Shown piece after piece: positions 8,330-17,152 of a DNA stretch of 22,367 bases. The notes beneath the pieces were generated by a model. That model was not told where the DNA came from and did not search any database. It saw nothing but the letters and a program-made list of their open reading frames with translations. The stretch spans positions 32,571-54,937 of the forward strand of contig DJOI01000021.1 of the NCBI GenBank assembly GCA_002439605.1, given 5' to 3'. The stretch's first letter is position 1. The number at the start of each line of letters is the position of its first letter. The position numbers and the translations under genes are program-made. This DNA is from Candidatus Segatella mututuai (GTDB lineage Bacteria; Bacteroidota; Bacteroidia; Bacteroidales; Bacteroidaceae).

Positions 8330-9313
8330 ATGTTTTTAGCCTTTCTTTTGTCCAGTTTGCTTACGTTTGTAGAGCTGAATTGTGAGAATCTATTTGACAC
8401 TCGACATGATTCCTTGAAGAATGACATGGAGTTTACCCCGGAAGGTAGCTATCATTGGACCCGTACTCGGTATTGGCATAAACTGAATAGCTTGGCAAAG
8501 GAACTGATTGCTTTGGGTGAACGGGATAACAAGGAATGGGAAATCCCGGATTTAGTGGCGATGTGTGAGGTGGAGAATGATACGGTGATGACCGACCTAA
8601 CCAAGCGCTCGCTTCTTCGTCTGGCGGGGTATGAATACCTTGTGACTTCTTCGCCCGATGAGAGAGGTGTTGATGTGGCTCTGATGTATATTCCTTCTTC
8701 TTTCTGCCCATTGCGTTCGTATCCGATACGTGTTAAACCTATGGCGGGAATGCGGCCCACGCGTGATATCCTATATGTTAGCGGCCTTGTCTTAGGTGGC
8801 GATACGCTGCATGTGTTTGTTGTGCATGCTCCCAGCCGTCGGGGAGGTGAGATGGCTTCGCGCCCTTATCGTATGCAGGTTGCCAAACAGTTGGGTGAGG
8901 CTGTCGATTCTGTCTACTCATGTAGCAGGGAGGCGCATATCATTGTGGCTGGCGACTTTAATGACTATTCCGATTCGCCAGCGTTGTTATATTTACGTGA
9001 AGGCTTCCGGCTTACAGAGGTCTCGCAATTTGCTGCGGGAAGGAATGGTGCGAAGGCTACTTATCGTTGGCATGGGGAATGGCGTAGCCTCGATCATATT
9101 CTTTGCAGTCCTGCCGTGGCAAAATGTTCCGTGGAGTGCTATGTGGGTGATTTGCCTTTCTTGATGGAAGAGGATGAACGTTATGGTGGTTATCGTCCCA
9201 AACGTACTTACTTGGGACCACGTTATCTTGGAGGCTATAGCGATCATTTGCCCTTGGTCTTCCGCTTTAGTCTGAAAGATGGGGCTGCCCCTCTGTTGTC
9301 GCCATACAATTAG
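8330..9313 (+). CDS. Secreted endonuclease/exonuclease/phosphatase (EEP) family protein
   Basis: This is a second, unrelated-looking EEP protein, 327 residues long, with a short hydrophobic N-terminus (about 1-14) that could be a signal peptide. It shows all active-site blocks: Asn17 and Asn20 (ELNCENLFD), Glu80/Glu82 (CEVEND), His166 (VVHAPSR), Asp209 and Asn211 (AGDFND), Asp255-His256 (LDHILC) and Asp305-His306 (SDHLPL). ELNCENLFD so close to the start is typical of the Bacteroidota secreted EEP proteins. The substrate is unknown. I see no convincing TAnnTTTG upstream, the best being TGACTTTG at 8225-8232 with one mismatch. A strong terminator follows the stop by about 30 bp, so the gene is monocistronic. 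Confidence 0.85.
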   Translation: MFLAFLLSSLLTFVELNCENLFDTRHDSLKNDMEFTPEGSYHWTRTRYWHKLNSLAKELIALGERDNKEWEIPDLVAMCEVENDTVMTDLTKRSLLRLAGYEYLVTSSPDERGVDVALMYIPSSFCPLRSYPIRVKPMAGMRPTRDILYVSGLVLGGDTLHVFVVHAPSRRGGEMASRPYRMQVAKQLGEAVDSVYSCSREAHIIVAGDFNDYSDSPALLYLREGFRLTEVSQFAAGRNGAKATYRWHGEWRSLDHILCSPAVAKCSVECYVGDLPFLMEEDERYGGYRPKRTYLGPRYLGGYSDHLPLVFRFSLKDGAAPLLSPYN

Positions 9314-9341
9314 GAAAGAATAGTGTTTTGTGTAAAAAGCG

Positions 9342-9375
9342 AAAAAAGTTATCTGAAACTTCAGATAACTTTTTT
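9342..9375. terminator. Bidirectional terminator after the second EEP gene
   Basis: GTTATCTGA (9348-9356) pairs with TCAGATAAC (9361-9369) around a four-base loop. It has six A before and six T after, so it works in either direction. Confidence 0.9.
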
Positions 9376-9778
9376 GTTTCTCCTAAGAATAATTTCTTAA
9401 TATTATATATGTATAAGTAAAAGATGATGAAATGCGTTTCACAACGTCGATTTTGTTTTCTGGTGCAAAGGTATAAATTAGTTATCTTTATATGGGGTAA
9501 AAAATGGTTTAATGGGTGTAAAAAATGGTTTTTATACCTATTTTGTTAACTAATACTACCTTTTTGGGAGAGATTTTGCCTATTTTACAGATTGTAGTTT
9601 TATTCTTCTGGGCATTTTGTGCTTTTATATCCGTTGCGACAGATTTGACATTTTGCCAATATCGAGGTTGAGTTTTTTAGCCCTATCCTTATGGTGCATG
9701 TGCAATATAATGCATGTATTTGCGTTTTATAAATAGAGGGTGGATAAGGGTTTGTTTACACAGAATATTTAAGTACGT
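9376..9778. other. Gene-free stretch between the EEP and outer-membrane genes
   Basis: No credible coding sequence is visible. On the minus strand, TACCTTTG at 9473-9466 is an exact -7 box pointing toward the terminator at 9342-9375. A short palindrome, TGAAATGCGTTTCA, lies at 9428-9441. TAAAAAATGGTTT occurs twice about 22 bp apart (9498-9510 and 9519-9531), and the second copy is part of a hairpin (9515-9538, GGTGTAAAAA with TTTTTATACC). For the downstream gene the best -7 candidate is TGTATTTG at 9715-9722, with one mismatch. Confidence 0.6.
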
Positions 9779-10501
9779 ATGAAAAGAAACATATTATTTT
9801 TGATTGTCTGTTTGTTGGCTCTTTCTTTGAAATCTGGGGCACAGACAGCGGAGAGTGAGGTGGGCGGATTTTCTGTTATTCCTCGTGTAGGAGTGGTACT
9901 TGCCAACTGGAGCAACAACCGTATTTATTATGCTTCGGGGGAGGACGGGGCTTCTTTGAAGTCCAATTTTCAGGCGGGCTTTATGGGTGGTGCCGATGTG
10001 GAGTATCGTGTTACTAAGGAGATTGGTGTCAGCTTGGGGGCTTATTATGCCAGGCTGGGCTTCCGGTTCTCCAGCTACGAGGCTACTGTTGATGCCGATA
10101 AGAAGCAGTATCAAGGTATTTCCGACTATCACGTCAATTTGCATTATCTCAATGTTCCTCTGGTGGTGAAGGGCTATGTTACGCGTCGGCTGGCATTTAT
10201 GGTTGGCGTTCAGGCTGGCTTCCTGCTCGACGATCCCAAGTATGAGTTTACCTCCATTGATATAGAAAGAGACCAGTATGGTGGTGCTACCTATGGCAAT
10301 TCACAGACGGTTTCAGACTCATGGCCTACCAAGAAGGTGGACGTGTCTTTGCCTATAGGTTTGTCCTATGAGTATATGGGGGTCGTGCTCGATGCTCGTT
10401 ACAATCTGGGGCTTACCAATGTTGACGATTCACCTGCCCGTGATGGCAGCAGCAAGAATCGTGTGTTTACATTCTCTGTGGGCTATCGTTTCGCACTTTG
10501 A
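9779..10501 (+). CDS. Outer-membrane beta-barrel protein (porin-like, OMP_b-brl family)
   Basis: This is a 240-residue protein with a clear signal peptide (MKRNILFLIVCLLALSLKSG, cleaved near AQTAE). The mature part is a run of alternating hydrophobic strands rich in Gly, Tyr and aromatic residues. Examples are FQAGFMGGADVEYRV, IGVSLGAYYARLGF, LNVPLVVKGYV and VFTFSVGYRFAL. It ends in an aromatic/hydrophobic strand, as outer-membrane barrels do. This is the pattern of the small eight-stranded PorT/OmpW-like barrels common in Bacteroidota. The function is unknown. The gene stands alone, with fabI convergent on the other strand. Confidence 0.8.
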   Translation: MKRNILFLIVCLLALSLKSGAQTAESEVGGFSVIPRVGVVLANWSNNRIYYASGEDGASLKSNFQAGFMGGADVEYRVTKEIGVSLGAYYARLGFRFSSYEATVDADKKQYQGISDYHVNLHYLNVPLVVKGYVTRRLAFMVGVQAGFLLDDPKYEFTSIDIERDQYGGATYGNSQTVSDSWPTKKVDVSLPIGLSYEYMGVVLDARYNLGLTNVDDSPARDGSSKNRVFTFSVGYRFAL

Positions 10502-10510
10502 TATAAATGG

Positions 10511-10558
10511 AAAAATCCGCATTCAGAAGAGTTGTAAATTACCCACCGAATGCGGATT
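10511..10558 (-). terminator. Terminator of fabI
   Basis: AATCCGCATTC (10514-10524) pairs with GAATGCGGATT (10548-10558) around a 23-nt loop. Read on the minus strand, the stem is followed by five T (10515-10511). On the plus strand no T-run follows, so it mainly serves fabI. Confidence 0.7.
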
Positions 10559-10609
10559 CCTTATTTGATGTAGTATCGCTTTCTTCTCGAAGCAGATATT
10601 GCTGGCGTG

Positions 10610-11467
10610 TTATCCGTAGATAACCTTTCCGTTCTCGTCCTCGTAAGGAGTCAAGTCCTTGGCATACTGGTTCATGGCGCGAAGGCTCATGCCCATGGAA
10701 GAGAAACCACCATCGTGGAAGAGATTCTGCATAGTCACCTTACGGGTGAAGTCAGAGAACATCATGACGCAATAGTTGGCGCAATCCTCTGCTACGGCAT
10801 TGCCAAGAGGAGACATCTTGTCGGCGAAATCCATCATGTTGTCGATGTCCTTGATGCCCTTGCCTGCGGTAGTGGCTGTAGGACTCTGAGAGATGGTGTT
10901 GATGCGCACGTGTTTCTCTCTACCATAGATATATCCGAAGCTACGAGCAATGCTTTCCAACATGCTCTTGGCATCTGCCATGTCGTTGTAACCGAAGAAA
11001 GTGCGCTGTGAAGCCACATAGGTGAGTGCTACTACAGAACCCCATTCGTTGATGGCATCCAACTTCTTGGCAACCTGTAGCATCTTGTGGAATGAGATGG
11101 CTGAAATGTCCAAAGTCTTATTTAAATAGTTGTAGTCAAGATTGTCGTAAGTGCGATGTTTGCGCACGTTGAGGCTCATGGCCACTGAGTGGAGAACGAA
11201 ATCTATTTTACCACCCAATTTTTCCTGTGCTTCAGTGAATACTTTTTCCAAGTCTTCTACGCTGGTCGCATCGGCTGCGATAATAGGAGCGTTGATTTGT
11301 TCTGCGAGTTTGTCGAGTGTTCCCATTCTCAGGGCCATTGCTGTGTTGCTGAGCGCGATAGTTGCACCTTCTTCGGCAGCCTTCTCTGCAACTTTCCAAG
11401 CGATTGATTCCTCATTGAGGGCACCGAAGATGATGCCACGCTTGCCTTTTAACAAATTGTGAGTCAT
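10610..11467 (-). CDS. fabI: Enoyl-[acyl-carrier-protein] reductase (FabI)
   Basis: FabI carries out the last, NAD(P)H-dependent reduction of each fatty-acid elongation cycle. At 285 residues it is slightly longer than the Escherichia coli enzyme. The divergent SDR nucleotide motif is GALNEESIAWKVA (15-27). The catalytic pair is Tyr160 and Lys167 in YNDMADAK, with Tyr150 at the position of the second conserved tyrosine. HSVAMSLN (93-100) is close to the family's HSIAF block. The stretch SQSPTATTAGKGIKD replaces the SAGPIRT loop of E. coli and is the form I associate with Bacteroidota FabI. The ATG at 11467 gives the standard N-terminus. The gene is monocistronic, with a terminator 50 bp downstream and a leader of about 95 nt. 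Confidence 0.95.
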   Translation of the reverse strand: MTHNLLKGKRGIIFGALNEESIAWKVAEKAAEEGATIALSNTAMALRMGTLDKLAEQINAPIIAADATSVEDLEKVFTEAQEKLGGKIDFVLHSVAMSLNVRKHRTYDNLDYNYLNKTLDISAISFHKMLQVAKKLDAINEWGSVVALTYVASQRTFFGYNDMADAKSMLESIARSFGYIYGREKHVRINTISQSPTATTAGKGIKDIDNMMDFADKMSPLGNAVAEDCANYCVMMFSDFTRKVTMQNLFHDGGFSSMGMSLRAMNQYAKDLTPYEDENGKVIYG

Positions 11468-11522
11468 TGTTATCTTAATACTTTTGTTTATACTAACGGC
11501 ATGATGTCTTATATATAATTAA

Positions 11523-11546
11523 GGTGTAAACTTCTCTTGTTTACCC
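11523..11546 (-). other. Hairpin in the fabI leader
   Basis: On the minus strand, GGGTAAAC and GTTTACACC can pair (six pairs plus two beyond a bulge) around AAGAGAA. It lies between the putative promoter and the fabI start. There is no T-run or match to a known riboswitch that I can recognise. Confidence 0.3.
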
Positions 11547-11568
11547 TCTTTGCCGTTGAAATCGGGTG

Positions 11569-11600
11569 CAAAGGAACGCTTTTTTTTTTATATGAGCAAA
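11569..11600 (-). promoter_or_regulatory. Putative promoter of fabI
   Basis: On the minus strand, TTTG (11600-11597) and TTCCTTTG (11576-11569) are 20 bp apart. The -7 box has one mismatch to TAnnTTTG. Confidence 0.5.
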
Positions 11601-11773
11601 CTTTTTGAAGAAAAAGATAGTCGTTTGTGCACAAACCCTATTAATCTGTGCATGTTTTTAGTCCAAAAAGCGACGAGATGCATGAAGGGTTCTTCCTGTT
11701 ATTTGTTTTATCTTGCAGGCTTTCCTCTTTTCATTTCCCAAAAACTGTTGTCAAAAACATACGACGAGCCATC

Positions 11774-11860
11774 GATGACCAAGCCCTGGTCCTTCGATGA
11801 CCAAGCCTTGGTCCCTCTGTGACCAAGCCCCGGTCCTTCGGTGAACAAGCAGCGGGCAAC
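11774..11860. repeat. 22-bp tandem repeat (minisatellite), three copies plus a degenerate fourth
   Basis: Units start at 11774, 11796, 11818 and 11840. The core is TGACCAAGCCYYGGTCC, which is itself a near-palindrome (GACCAAG and CTTGGTC). Unit one and unit two are nearly identical, the third differs at a few places, and the fourth is decayed. The segment is more GC-rich than its surroundings. Open frames across it on the minus strand are products of the repeat. Confidence 0.85.
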
Positions 11861-12324
11861 AAGTGCCCAAAAAACGTTCACATACTTGGGCAATATATTT
11901 ATCCTCCACCAGCACCAAGGCGATGGAGAAGCTGCTGGAGCGCATCGCCAGTACGGCAACTCGGTGGTTCCGCTCTAAAAATGACACTTCGCTGATACTT
12001 TACTGATATTTCTCGACGATTTTTCCGAGAAGTATCAGCGTATTTAATTTATTACATACCAATCGATTAGCACAATTTTTGAGTTCAAAATGATACTTTG
12101 ACACTTTTTTCCTCAAAAACTTTTTACACATGAATAATTTCAACCGTATACAGACCGAACTTCTTATGAGTGGGTTTGGCATCATACCTCATCGGGAAGA
12201 CCGTTCTTGCGTTAGGAGTTGGTACATCTCTTCGTGGATGAGATAACAAATAGCAAGCGAAAGAGCGCAATTTCTTACTAAATTTTAATTTTTTGCCTTA
12301 TAACAGCATTTTTATGACAAAATA
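11861..12324. other. Gene-free stretch before susC, possibly decayed coding sequence
   Basis: No intact gene is visible. The part 11886-11996 is GC-rich and reads on the plus strand as MEKLLERIASTATRWFRSK in one frame, ending at a TGA. Partial frames also occur on the minus strand between 12000 and 12260. This looks like the remains of genes rather than a live one, but I cannot name any. A small plus-strand frame of 38 codons (12130-12246) has no support. The palindromic segment at 11990-12040 is listed separately. Confidence 0.4.
11990..12040. repeat. Overlapping inverted repeats able to form two alternative hairpins
   Basis: CGCTGATACTT (11990-12000) pairs perfectly with AAGTATCAGCG (12030-12040). 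Alternatively, CTGATATTTCTCG (12003-12015) pairs with CGAGAAGTATCAG (12026-12038) with one G-T pair. The two stems share their right arm and exclude each other. Confidence 0.6.
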
Positions 12325-12356
12325 TTTGCAAATATCCAAAATAAGTTTTAATTTTG
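12325..12356 (+). promoter_or_regulatory. Promoter of the susC-susD operon
   Basis: TTTG (12325-12328), then 20 bp, then TAATTTTG (12349-12356), an exact consensus match. The susC ATG is 48 bp further on, so the operon has an intact promoter in this sequence. Confidence 0.8.
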
Positions 12357-12404
12357 CAACCGATTATAACAATTTTATAAATTTATCTAATAAAGAGAGA
12401 GATT

Positions 12405-15379
12405 ATGTTTAAAAGAATCGCTTTATTTATGGGGGGGTAATTCTCAGTTGTGGAGTTGCCTTCGCGCAAACATCCGTTACTGGTAAGGTAACTTCTTCTG
12501 AAGATGGTGAGCCAGTGATTGGTGCTTCCATCAAGGTTGTGGGTACCAATACGGGTACTGTTACCGACATCGATGGTAACTTCAGGTTGAATGTTCCCGC
12601 CGATGCCAAGTTGGAGATTTCATACATCGGTATGAATCCACAAACTGTCAAAGCAAGCTCGAACATGAAGATTGTTTTGACTTCTGACAATAAATCCTTG
12701 GACGAGGTTGTTGTTGTAGGCTATGGTTCCGCTCGTAAGATTGGTACGATAACGGGTTCTATCGCCACAGTCAATTCCGACAAGTTAAAAAATGCTCCTT
12801 CTTCTTCTGCACTCGACAATCTCCAGGGACAAGTGGCTGGTTTGAATGTGTTGAGCAGTTCTGGCGAGGCTGGTGACAACTCCGTGAGCGTCAATCTTCA
12901 TGGAATTGGCTCTTTGTCTGCAAGTTATACTCCTTTGTATGTGTTGGATGGTATTCCAGTTTCCAGTCGTACCATCATGGCGATGAACCCTAATGACATC
13001 AAGACCGTGTCCGTGCTGAAGGATGCGTCTGCTACTTCCATTTACGGTTCTCGTGCTGCCAACGGTGTCATCTATGTGACGACCAAGAATGGCGGCTACA
13101 ATACCAAGGCTACTATTACTTATCGTACCCAGGTAGGTTGGTCAACACTTGCCAACAAGGGCTTCTACGAGGATATGATGAGTGGCGATGAGCTTTATAA
13201 TTTCTGGCTGAACTCAGGCTTGGCAAGCGAGGCTACTTTGAAGAAAAGATATGATGACAATGGCTATCGTGAGAATACCAAGTGGTATGAAATCTTCCAG
13301 CAGTTCAACAATCCTCAGACCCAGAACGACTTGACCATTCAGGGTGGTGGCGACAAAATTTCTTACTTGGTTAGTGCTTCTCAGTTCCATCAGAGAGGTA
13401 CCGCCATTGGCAACTATTATGATCGTTATACCCTTCGTTCTAATATTGATGCCAAGCCAAAGAGCTGGATGCGTACTGGCTTGAATATCAACCTTTCATA
13501 CGACAAGAAACAGCGTAATGCAAACTGGGGTAACTCTGATGGTACTTCCAACTATACTTCTGGTGGTTTGTCATACATGTTGAACCCATTGTATCCACAT
13601 ATCGATCCAAGTACAGGTAAAGAGTATGATATGTATCCAAGCGGACATGCTAATCCTGTTTTATACATGGAAAAGAATCCATCTATATACTCTCGCTATG
13701 GATTGACTGGTAATGCCTATATTGAACTTGAGCCTATCAAGTCTTTGAAAATTCGCTCTCGTGTAGGTACAGACCTCTATTTCATGCGTGGCAATGCCAT
13801 GTCTTATCCTTCATATTATGCAAATAATGGATCTGGCAGTCGTAGTAAGAATACAACCTATTCGTATTCTCATACTATAACCAATACTATCGAGTATAGC
13901 TTTGATGTAGCAAACGATCATCATTTTACAATACTTGGTGGTCAGGAAGGTGTTATCAACGACTACGATTACTACACAGCCCGTTCCGCAGGGCAGGTTG
14001 TTGATGGCATGATGTATCTTCAGAATGGTAAGCAGACTTCTTACACCATGAGCGAAAGTTCTACGGCAAGCAAGTTCCTGTCGTTCTTCGGTCGTCTCGA
14101 TTATAACTTGATGGATCGCTACTTCCTTGATTTCACACTCCGTAACGATGCTTCTTCTCGTTTTGGCCGCAACAACCGCAATGCTACATTCTGGGCGCTG
14201 GGCGCACTTTGGAAAGTAAAGAACGAGGACTTCATGAAGTCTGCTGATTGGATTAACGATTTGGACTTCAAGGTAAGCTATGGTACACAAGGTAACGCTG
14301 GCATCGGCGACTACTCTGCCCTCGGTTTGGTGGGGAAAACTACATCTCTGAACAATGAGTTTGCCACCAGCTTTACACAGCCAGCCAACAGCAACTTGAC
14401 TTGGGAAACCCAGAAGCTCTTTACCGTCGGCTTGCAAGGACGCCTTTGGAATCGTTTCGACTTCGACTTGTCGTACTATATCCGCCAAACCGATAATATG
14501 TTGATGGATGTACCATATCCATACACCAGTGGATTCTCTTCTGTAACGCAGAACGTTGGTGGTCTCAAAAATACGGGTGTTGACGTGAAATTGGGCGTAG
14601 ACATTGTTCGCACCAAGGATTACTTCGTGAATTTCTCTACCAACTTCAACTACAACAGCATGAAGATAACCGAGTTGTTCGATGGTCGCCAGCGTTGGGA
14701 GATAGCTAATACCATGGTAGCCTATGTGGTAGGTAGCCCTGTGATGTATTACTTGCCACTTTATGCTGGTGTCGATCCTGCAGATGGTGCGCCTATGTGG
14801 TATAAGGCAGGTGACGACCCTGATGTAACTACCAAGGGTGAGACAACTAAAGATTTTAGTGAAGCTGCTTTAACCCAGAACTCAGGTAAAAAGCGTTACG
14901 CTCCATTCAATGGTGGCTTTGGCTTGAGCGCTGGTTGGAAGGGACTGACTATGCAGGCCGATTTCTCTTACGTGCTGGGCAAGTATATGGTCAACAACGA
15001 TGCTTATTTCTATAACAACCCTAACGTTGTAGGAATTCTTTACAATCAAAAGAAAGGTACTGAAGATTGCTGGTCTGAGGAGAATCCCAACGCCAAGTTC
15101 CCAAAATGGAGCGATGGTTATACACTTCAGTTTGATGACCACTTGCTGGAGAATGCTTCTTTCTTGCGCTTGAAGAATTTCCAGATTGGTTATCAGTTGC
15201 CTAAGTCCATCCTTACTTGGCAAAATGTAGTCAGCGACGTGAAGTTTACCTTTACCGGTCGTAACTTGTTTACCATTACCAACTATGGTGGCATCGACCC
15301 AGAGGTGAACTCCAACCTTACCTATGGTATTACAGGCAACAGCAAGCAATACCTCTTCGGTTTAGAGATAACATTCTAA
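12405..15379 (+). pseudogene. SusC-like TonB-dependent transporter, out of frame at a poly-G tract (possible phase-OFF allele)
   Basis: SusC proteins import glycans through the outer membrane together with a SusD lid. From ATG 12405, preceded by AAAGAGAGAG, the reading is MFKRIALFMGG and then TAA (12438-12440), directly after seven G (12431-12437). One added G gives MFKRIALFMGGVILSCGVAF followed by AQTSVTGKV. That is a proper signal peptide joined to the CarboxypepD_reg-like domain, giving 991 residues. Downstream, the frame is intact: the SLDEVVVVGYG segment (TonB box and plug start), the plug motif DASATSIYGSRAANGVIYVTT, a long barrel and a C-terminal LFGLEITF. The only initiation codon without the extra G is an internal GTG (12515), which would lack the signal peptide. 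No other in-frame ATG, GTG or TTG lies between the upstream TAA (12410) and 12515. The susD gene follows by 31 bp. The allele could be phase-variable, decayed, or an assembly error. Confidence 0.85.
12431..12437 (+). repeat. Seven-G homopolymer in the susC signal-peptide codons
   Basis: The run follows TTTAT and directly precedes TAATTCTC. Eight G (or five) would put ATG 12405 in frame with the rest of susC, whereas seven gives a stop three bases after the run. It is the classic position for a slipped-strand switch. Confidence 0.8.
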
Positions 15380-15410
15380 AAAAAAGTTACATTTATTACA
15401 GAAGACAACA

Positions 15411-16964
15411 ATGAAATTCAATAAATATTTGATCGTAGCATTAGGTTTGGGCATGTCTGCCCTTACTTCATGCAACTTGGATGAGACTCCGGCTTCTTCT
15501 ATCGTCATAGAAGATGGCGACCATGCCATCAGTTCTAACTTGGAGTTGAATGCCATGCGTAATGGTATCTACACCTCGTTCCGTTCTACGTTCTATGGTG
15601 ATATGAGTCAGCCCAGCGAGCTGATGTGCGATGGGTTCAACGCCACTGCCGATTTCGGTAACAACTATGGCCCAGTGCATCGTATGGATGCCAGCTTCAC
15701 AGCCAGCGATTACGACACGGAGGCTCTTTGGGAAACTTTCTATTCTGCCATCAAGGATTATAACATCTTTATCCATTCTGCAGCCAACTTTGCCGAGGCC
15801 CAGCCTGACTACAAGTCGGATGCCGACCATGACATGGCCGAGGCTTATGCATTCCGTGCTTACAGTTACATGGAGTTGGTGCGTCACTTTGCCAAGGCGT
15901 ACGATGCCAAGACTGCAAGCAGTGATCTTGGTGTGCCCTTGGTGTTGGAGTACAACCAGAATGAGAAGCCAGCTCGTGCTACGGTGGCTCAGGTATATGA
16001 GCAAATCAAGAGCGACCTCGACCAAGCTGCGACTTTGGGATTGGCAGAAAAACCAGCCCTGCGTTCTGAGTGGTTTACTGTAGATGCCTTGAATATGCTC
16101 TATGCTCGTTACTACTTGGACACCCGAAATAATGAGAAGGCAGCTGAGTATGCCAAGAAGGTGATGGATTCCGAGGCAGGCTATGCTCTCTCTTCTACTG
16201 CGGCAGAGATGGAGGCAGAGTATGTCAATGATAAGGGTACCGAGGCTATCATGCAGTTGCCTGCCAGTGCGACAGAGAATGGCTCTGGTACGAATAGTGC
16301 CTATACTAACTTCGATTACTATGCGGATCTTGCTAAGGCAGGCTATCCAGGAGATGGTGTCTATGCGGAACCTTATTTCTTCCCCTCGCAGAAGTTGATC
16401 GACCAGTATGAGAAGGGAGATGTTCGTTTTGCCCAGTGGTTTGCGCCAAGCACAAAATATACTATATATATGACAGGTTATTTCTTAGGTGAATATCCTC
16501 TATACACATTCACCAAGTACTTTGGCAATCCAGATTTGAATACAGATGGCGTTCCAAATGCTCGCCAGCATGTGAAGCCATTCATGATAGGTGAGGCTTA
16601 CTTAATCTATGCCGAGGCAAGTCTGAATGCCGGTAATGTCTCGGCTGCCAAGACTGCTCTCAACGAGCTACAGCAGAAGCGTGGTGCTTCCTTGACGGAG
16701 GCTACTGAGGCGACCATCGAGAAAGAGTGGTTCCGTGAAACTCCTGGAGAAGGTCTTCGCATCAGCTGCCTGAAGCGCTGGGGCAAGGGTTACGAAGGTC
16801 GTGCTGCCCAGCCATTCGCCAAGGAAAACGCCCTCATTTACACTGGCAAGAACTATGACGAAAAATCTATGCCTGCTGATGACATCCACTGGGTATGGCC
16901 GATTCCTTCATACGAGATTCGTGTGAACAGCAACTTGCAAAAGCAGCAGAACCCTGGCTACTGA
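15411..16964 (+). CDS. SusD/RagB family glycan-binding lipoprotein
   Basis: This is the surface lipoprotein partner of the SusC-like transporter just upstream (31 bp gap, same operon). It has 517 residues. The lipoprotein signal ends in LTSC with lipidation at Cys21, and NLDETP follows, whose acidic residues fit the Bacteroidota surface-export signal. The helical TPR-like core is visible in DMAEAYAFRAYSYMELVRHFAK and in the later KPFMIGEAYLIYAEA region. The C-terminus WPIPSYEIRVNSNLQKQQNP is the hallmark of the family. The glycan cannot be inferred, because no glycoside hydrolase, polysaccharide lyase or regulator gene lies beside it. If susC is OFF, translation may stop early in the mRNA and polarity could lower SusD too. 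The first 77-bp element, with its terminator stem, follows the stop. Confidence 0.95.
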   Translation: MKFNKYLIVALGLGMSALTSCNLDETPASSIVIEDGDHAISSNLELNAMRNGIYTSFRSTFYGDMSQPSELMCDGFNATADFGNNYGPVHRMDASFTASDYDTEALWETFYSAIKDYNIFIHSAANFAEAQPDYKSDADHDMAEAYAFRAYSYMELVRHFAKAYDAKTASSDLGVPLVLEYNQNEKPARATVAQVYEQIKSDLDQAATLGLAEKPALRSEWFTVDALNMLYARYYLDTRNNEKAAEYAKKVMDSEAGYALSSTAAEMEAEYVNDKGTEAIMQLPASATENGSGTNSAYTNFDYYADLAKAGYPGDGVYAEPYFFPSQKLIDQYEKGDVRFAQWFAPSTKYTIYMTGYFLGEYPLYTFTKYFGNPDLNTDGVPNARQHVKPFMIGEAYLIYAEASLNAGNVSAAKTALNELQQKRGASLTEATEATIEKEWFRETPGEGLRISCLKRWGKGYEGRAAQPFAKENALIYTGKNYDEKSMPADDIHWVWPIPSYEIRVNSNLQKQQNPGY

Positions 16965-17013
16965 TCCTGACAGGTGGTTTCTGCTCGCTAACTTAGAAAT
17001 AAATGATATTTAC

Positions 17014-17090
17014 GATATAGGAATGCCATGAGTGGCATTTTCTATAAATCTCTCGGGGAGAGGTGGGCTGTGAAGCTCGCCTCTCCTTTT
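17014..17090 (+). repeat. 77-bp structured element, copy 1 (terminator-like)
   Basis: The first hairpin is ATGCCA-TGAG-TGGCAT, with outer pairing TATAG/CTATA. The second is a 13-bp stem, GGAGAGGTGGGCT with AGCTCGCCTCTCC, with loop GTGA, followed by TTTTT. The copy differs from copies 2 and 3 at one base (A at 17023 instead of G). It lies 50 bp past the susD stop, where it can terminate that operon, and 5 bp beyond the stop codon of an ATPase remnant on the minus strand. Confidence 0.92.
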
Positions 17091-17095
17091 TGGAT

Positions 17096-17152
17096 TTACT
17101 TGAATAGATCTTTCATTGTTACTTGGCAGTGTATGTCGTCAGAATAGCCGCC
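17096..17152 (-). pseudogene. C-terminal scrap of an ATPase of the same family as the gene at 22110
   Basis: On the minus strand this reads GGYSDDIHCQVTMKDLFK and stop, the same residues as the end of the ATPase at the right edge of the window, with several silent differences in the DNA. Homology stops at about 17152, where group II intron sequence begins. It is a true leftover, not a coincidence: 18 of 18 residues agree and the stop codon aligns. Its N-terminal counterpart may be the scrap at 18926-18996. Confidence 0.85.

Noticed and set aside
11708..11987. Two overlapping minus-strand open frames over the minisatellite
   Set aside because: Their central residues are the translated 22-bp repeat. 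No start signal, no homology that I recognise.
12130..12246. 38-codon plus-strand frame upstream of susC
   Set aside because: It has no ribosome-binding or promoter support, the product is unlike any family I know, and the region looks decayed.
13811..14488. 225-codon minus-strand open frame inside susC
   Set aside because: It is a shadow of the SusC barrel coding sequence with no family features.
12515..15379. SusC as an intact gene starting at the internal GTG 12515
   Set aside because: That start lies inside the CarboxypepD_reg-like domain and gives no signal peptide. The upstream ATG with a correct signal peptide is one base out of frame, which explains the data better.
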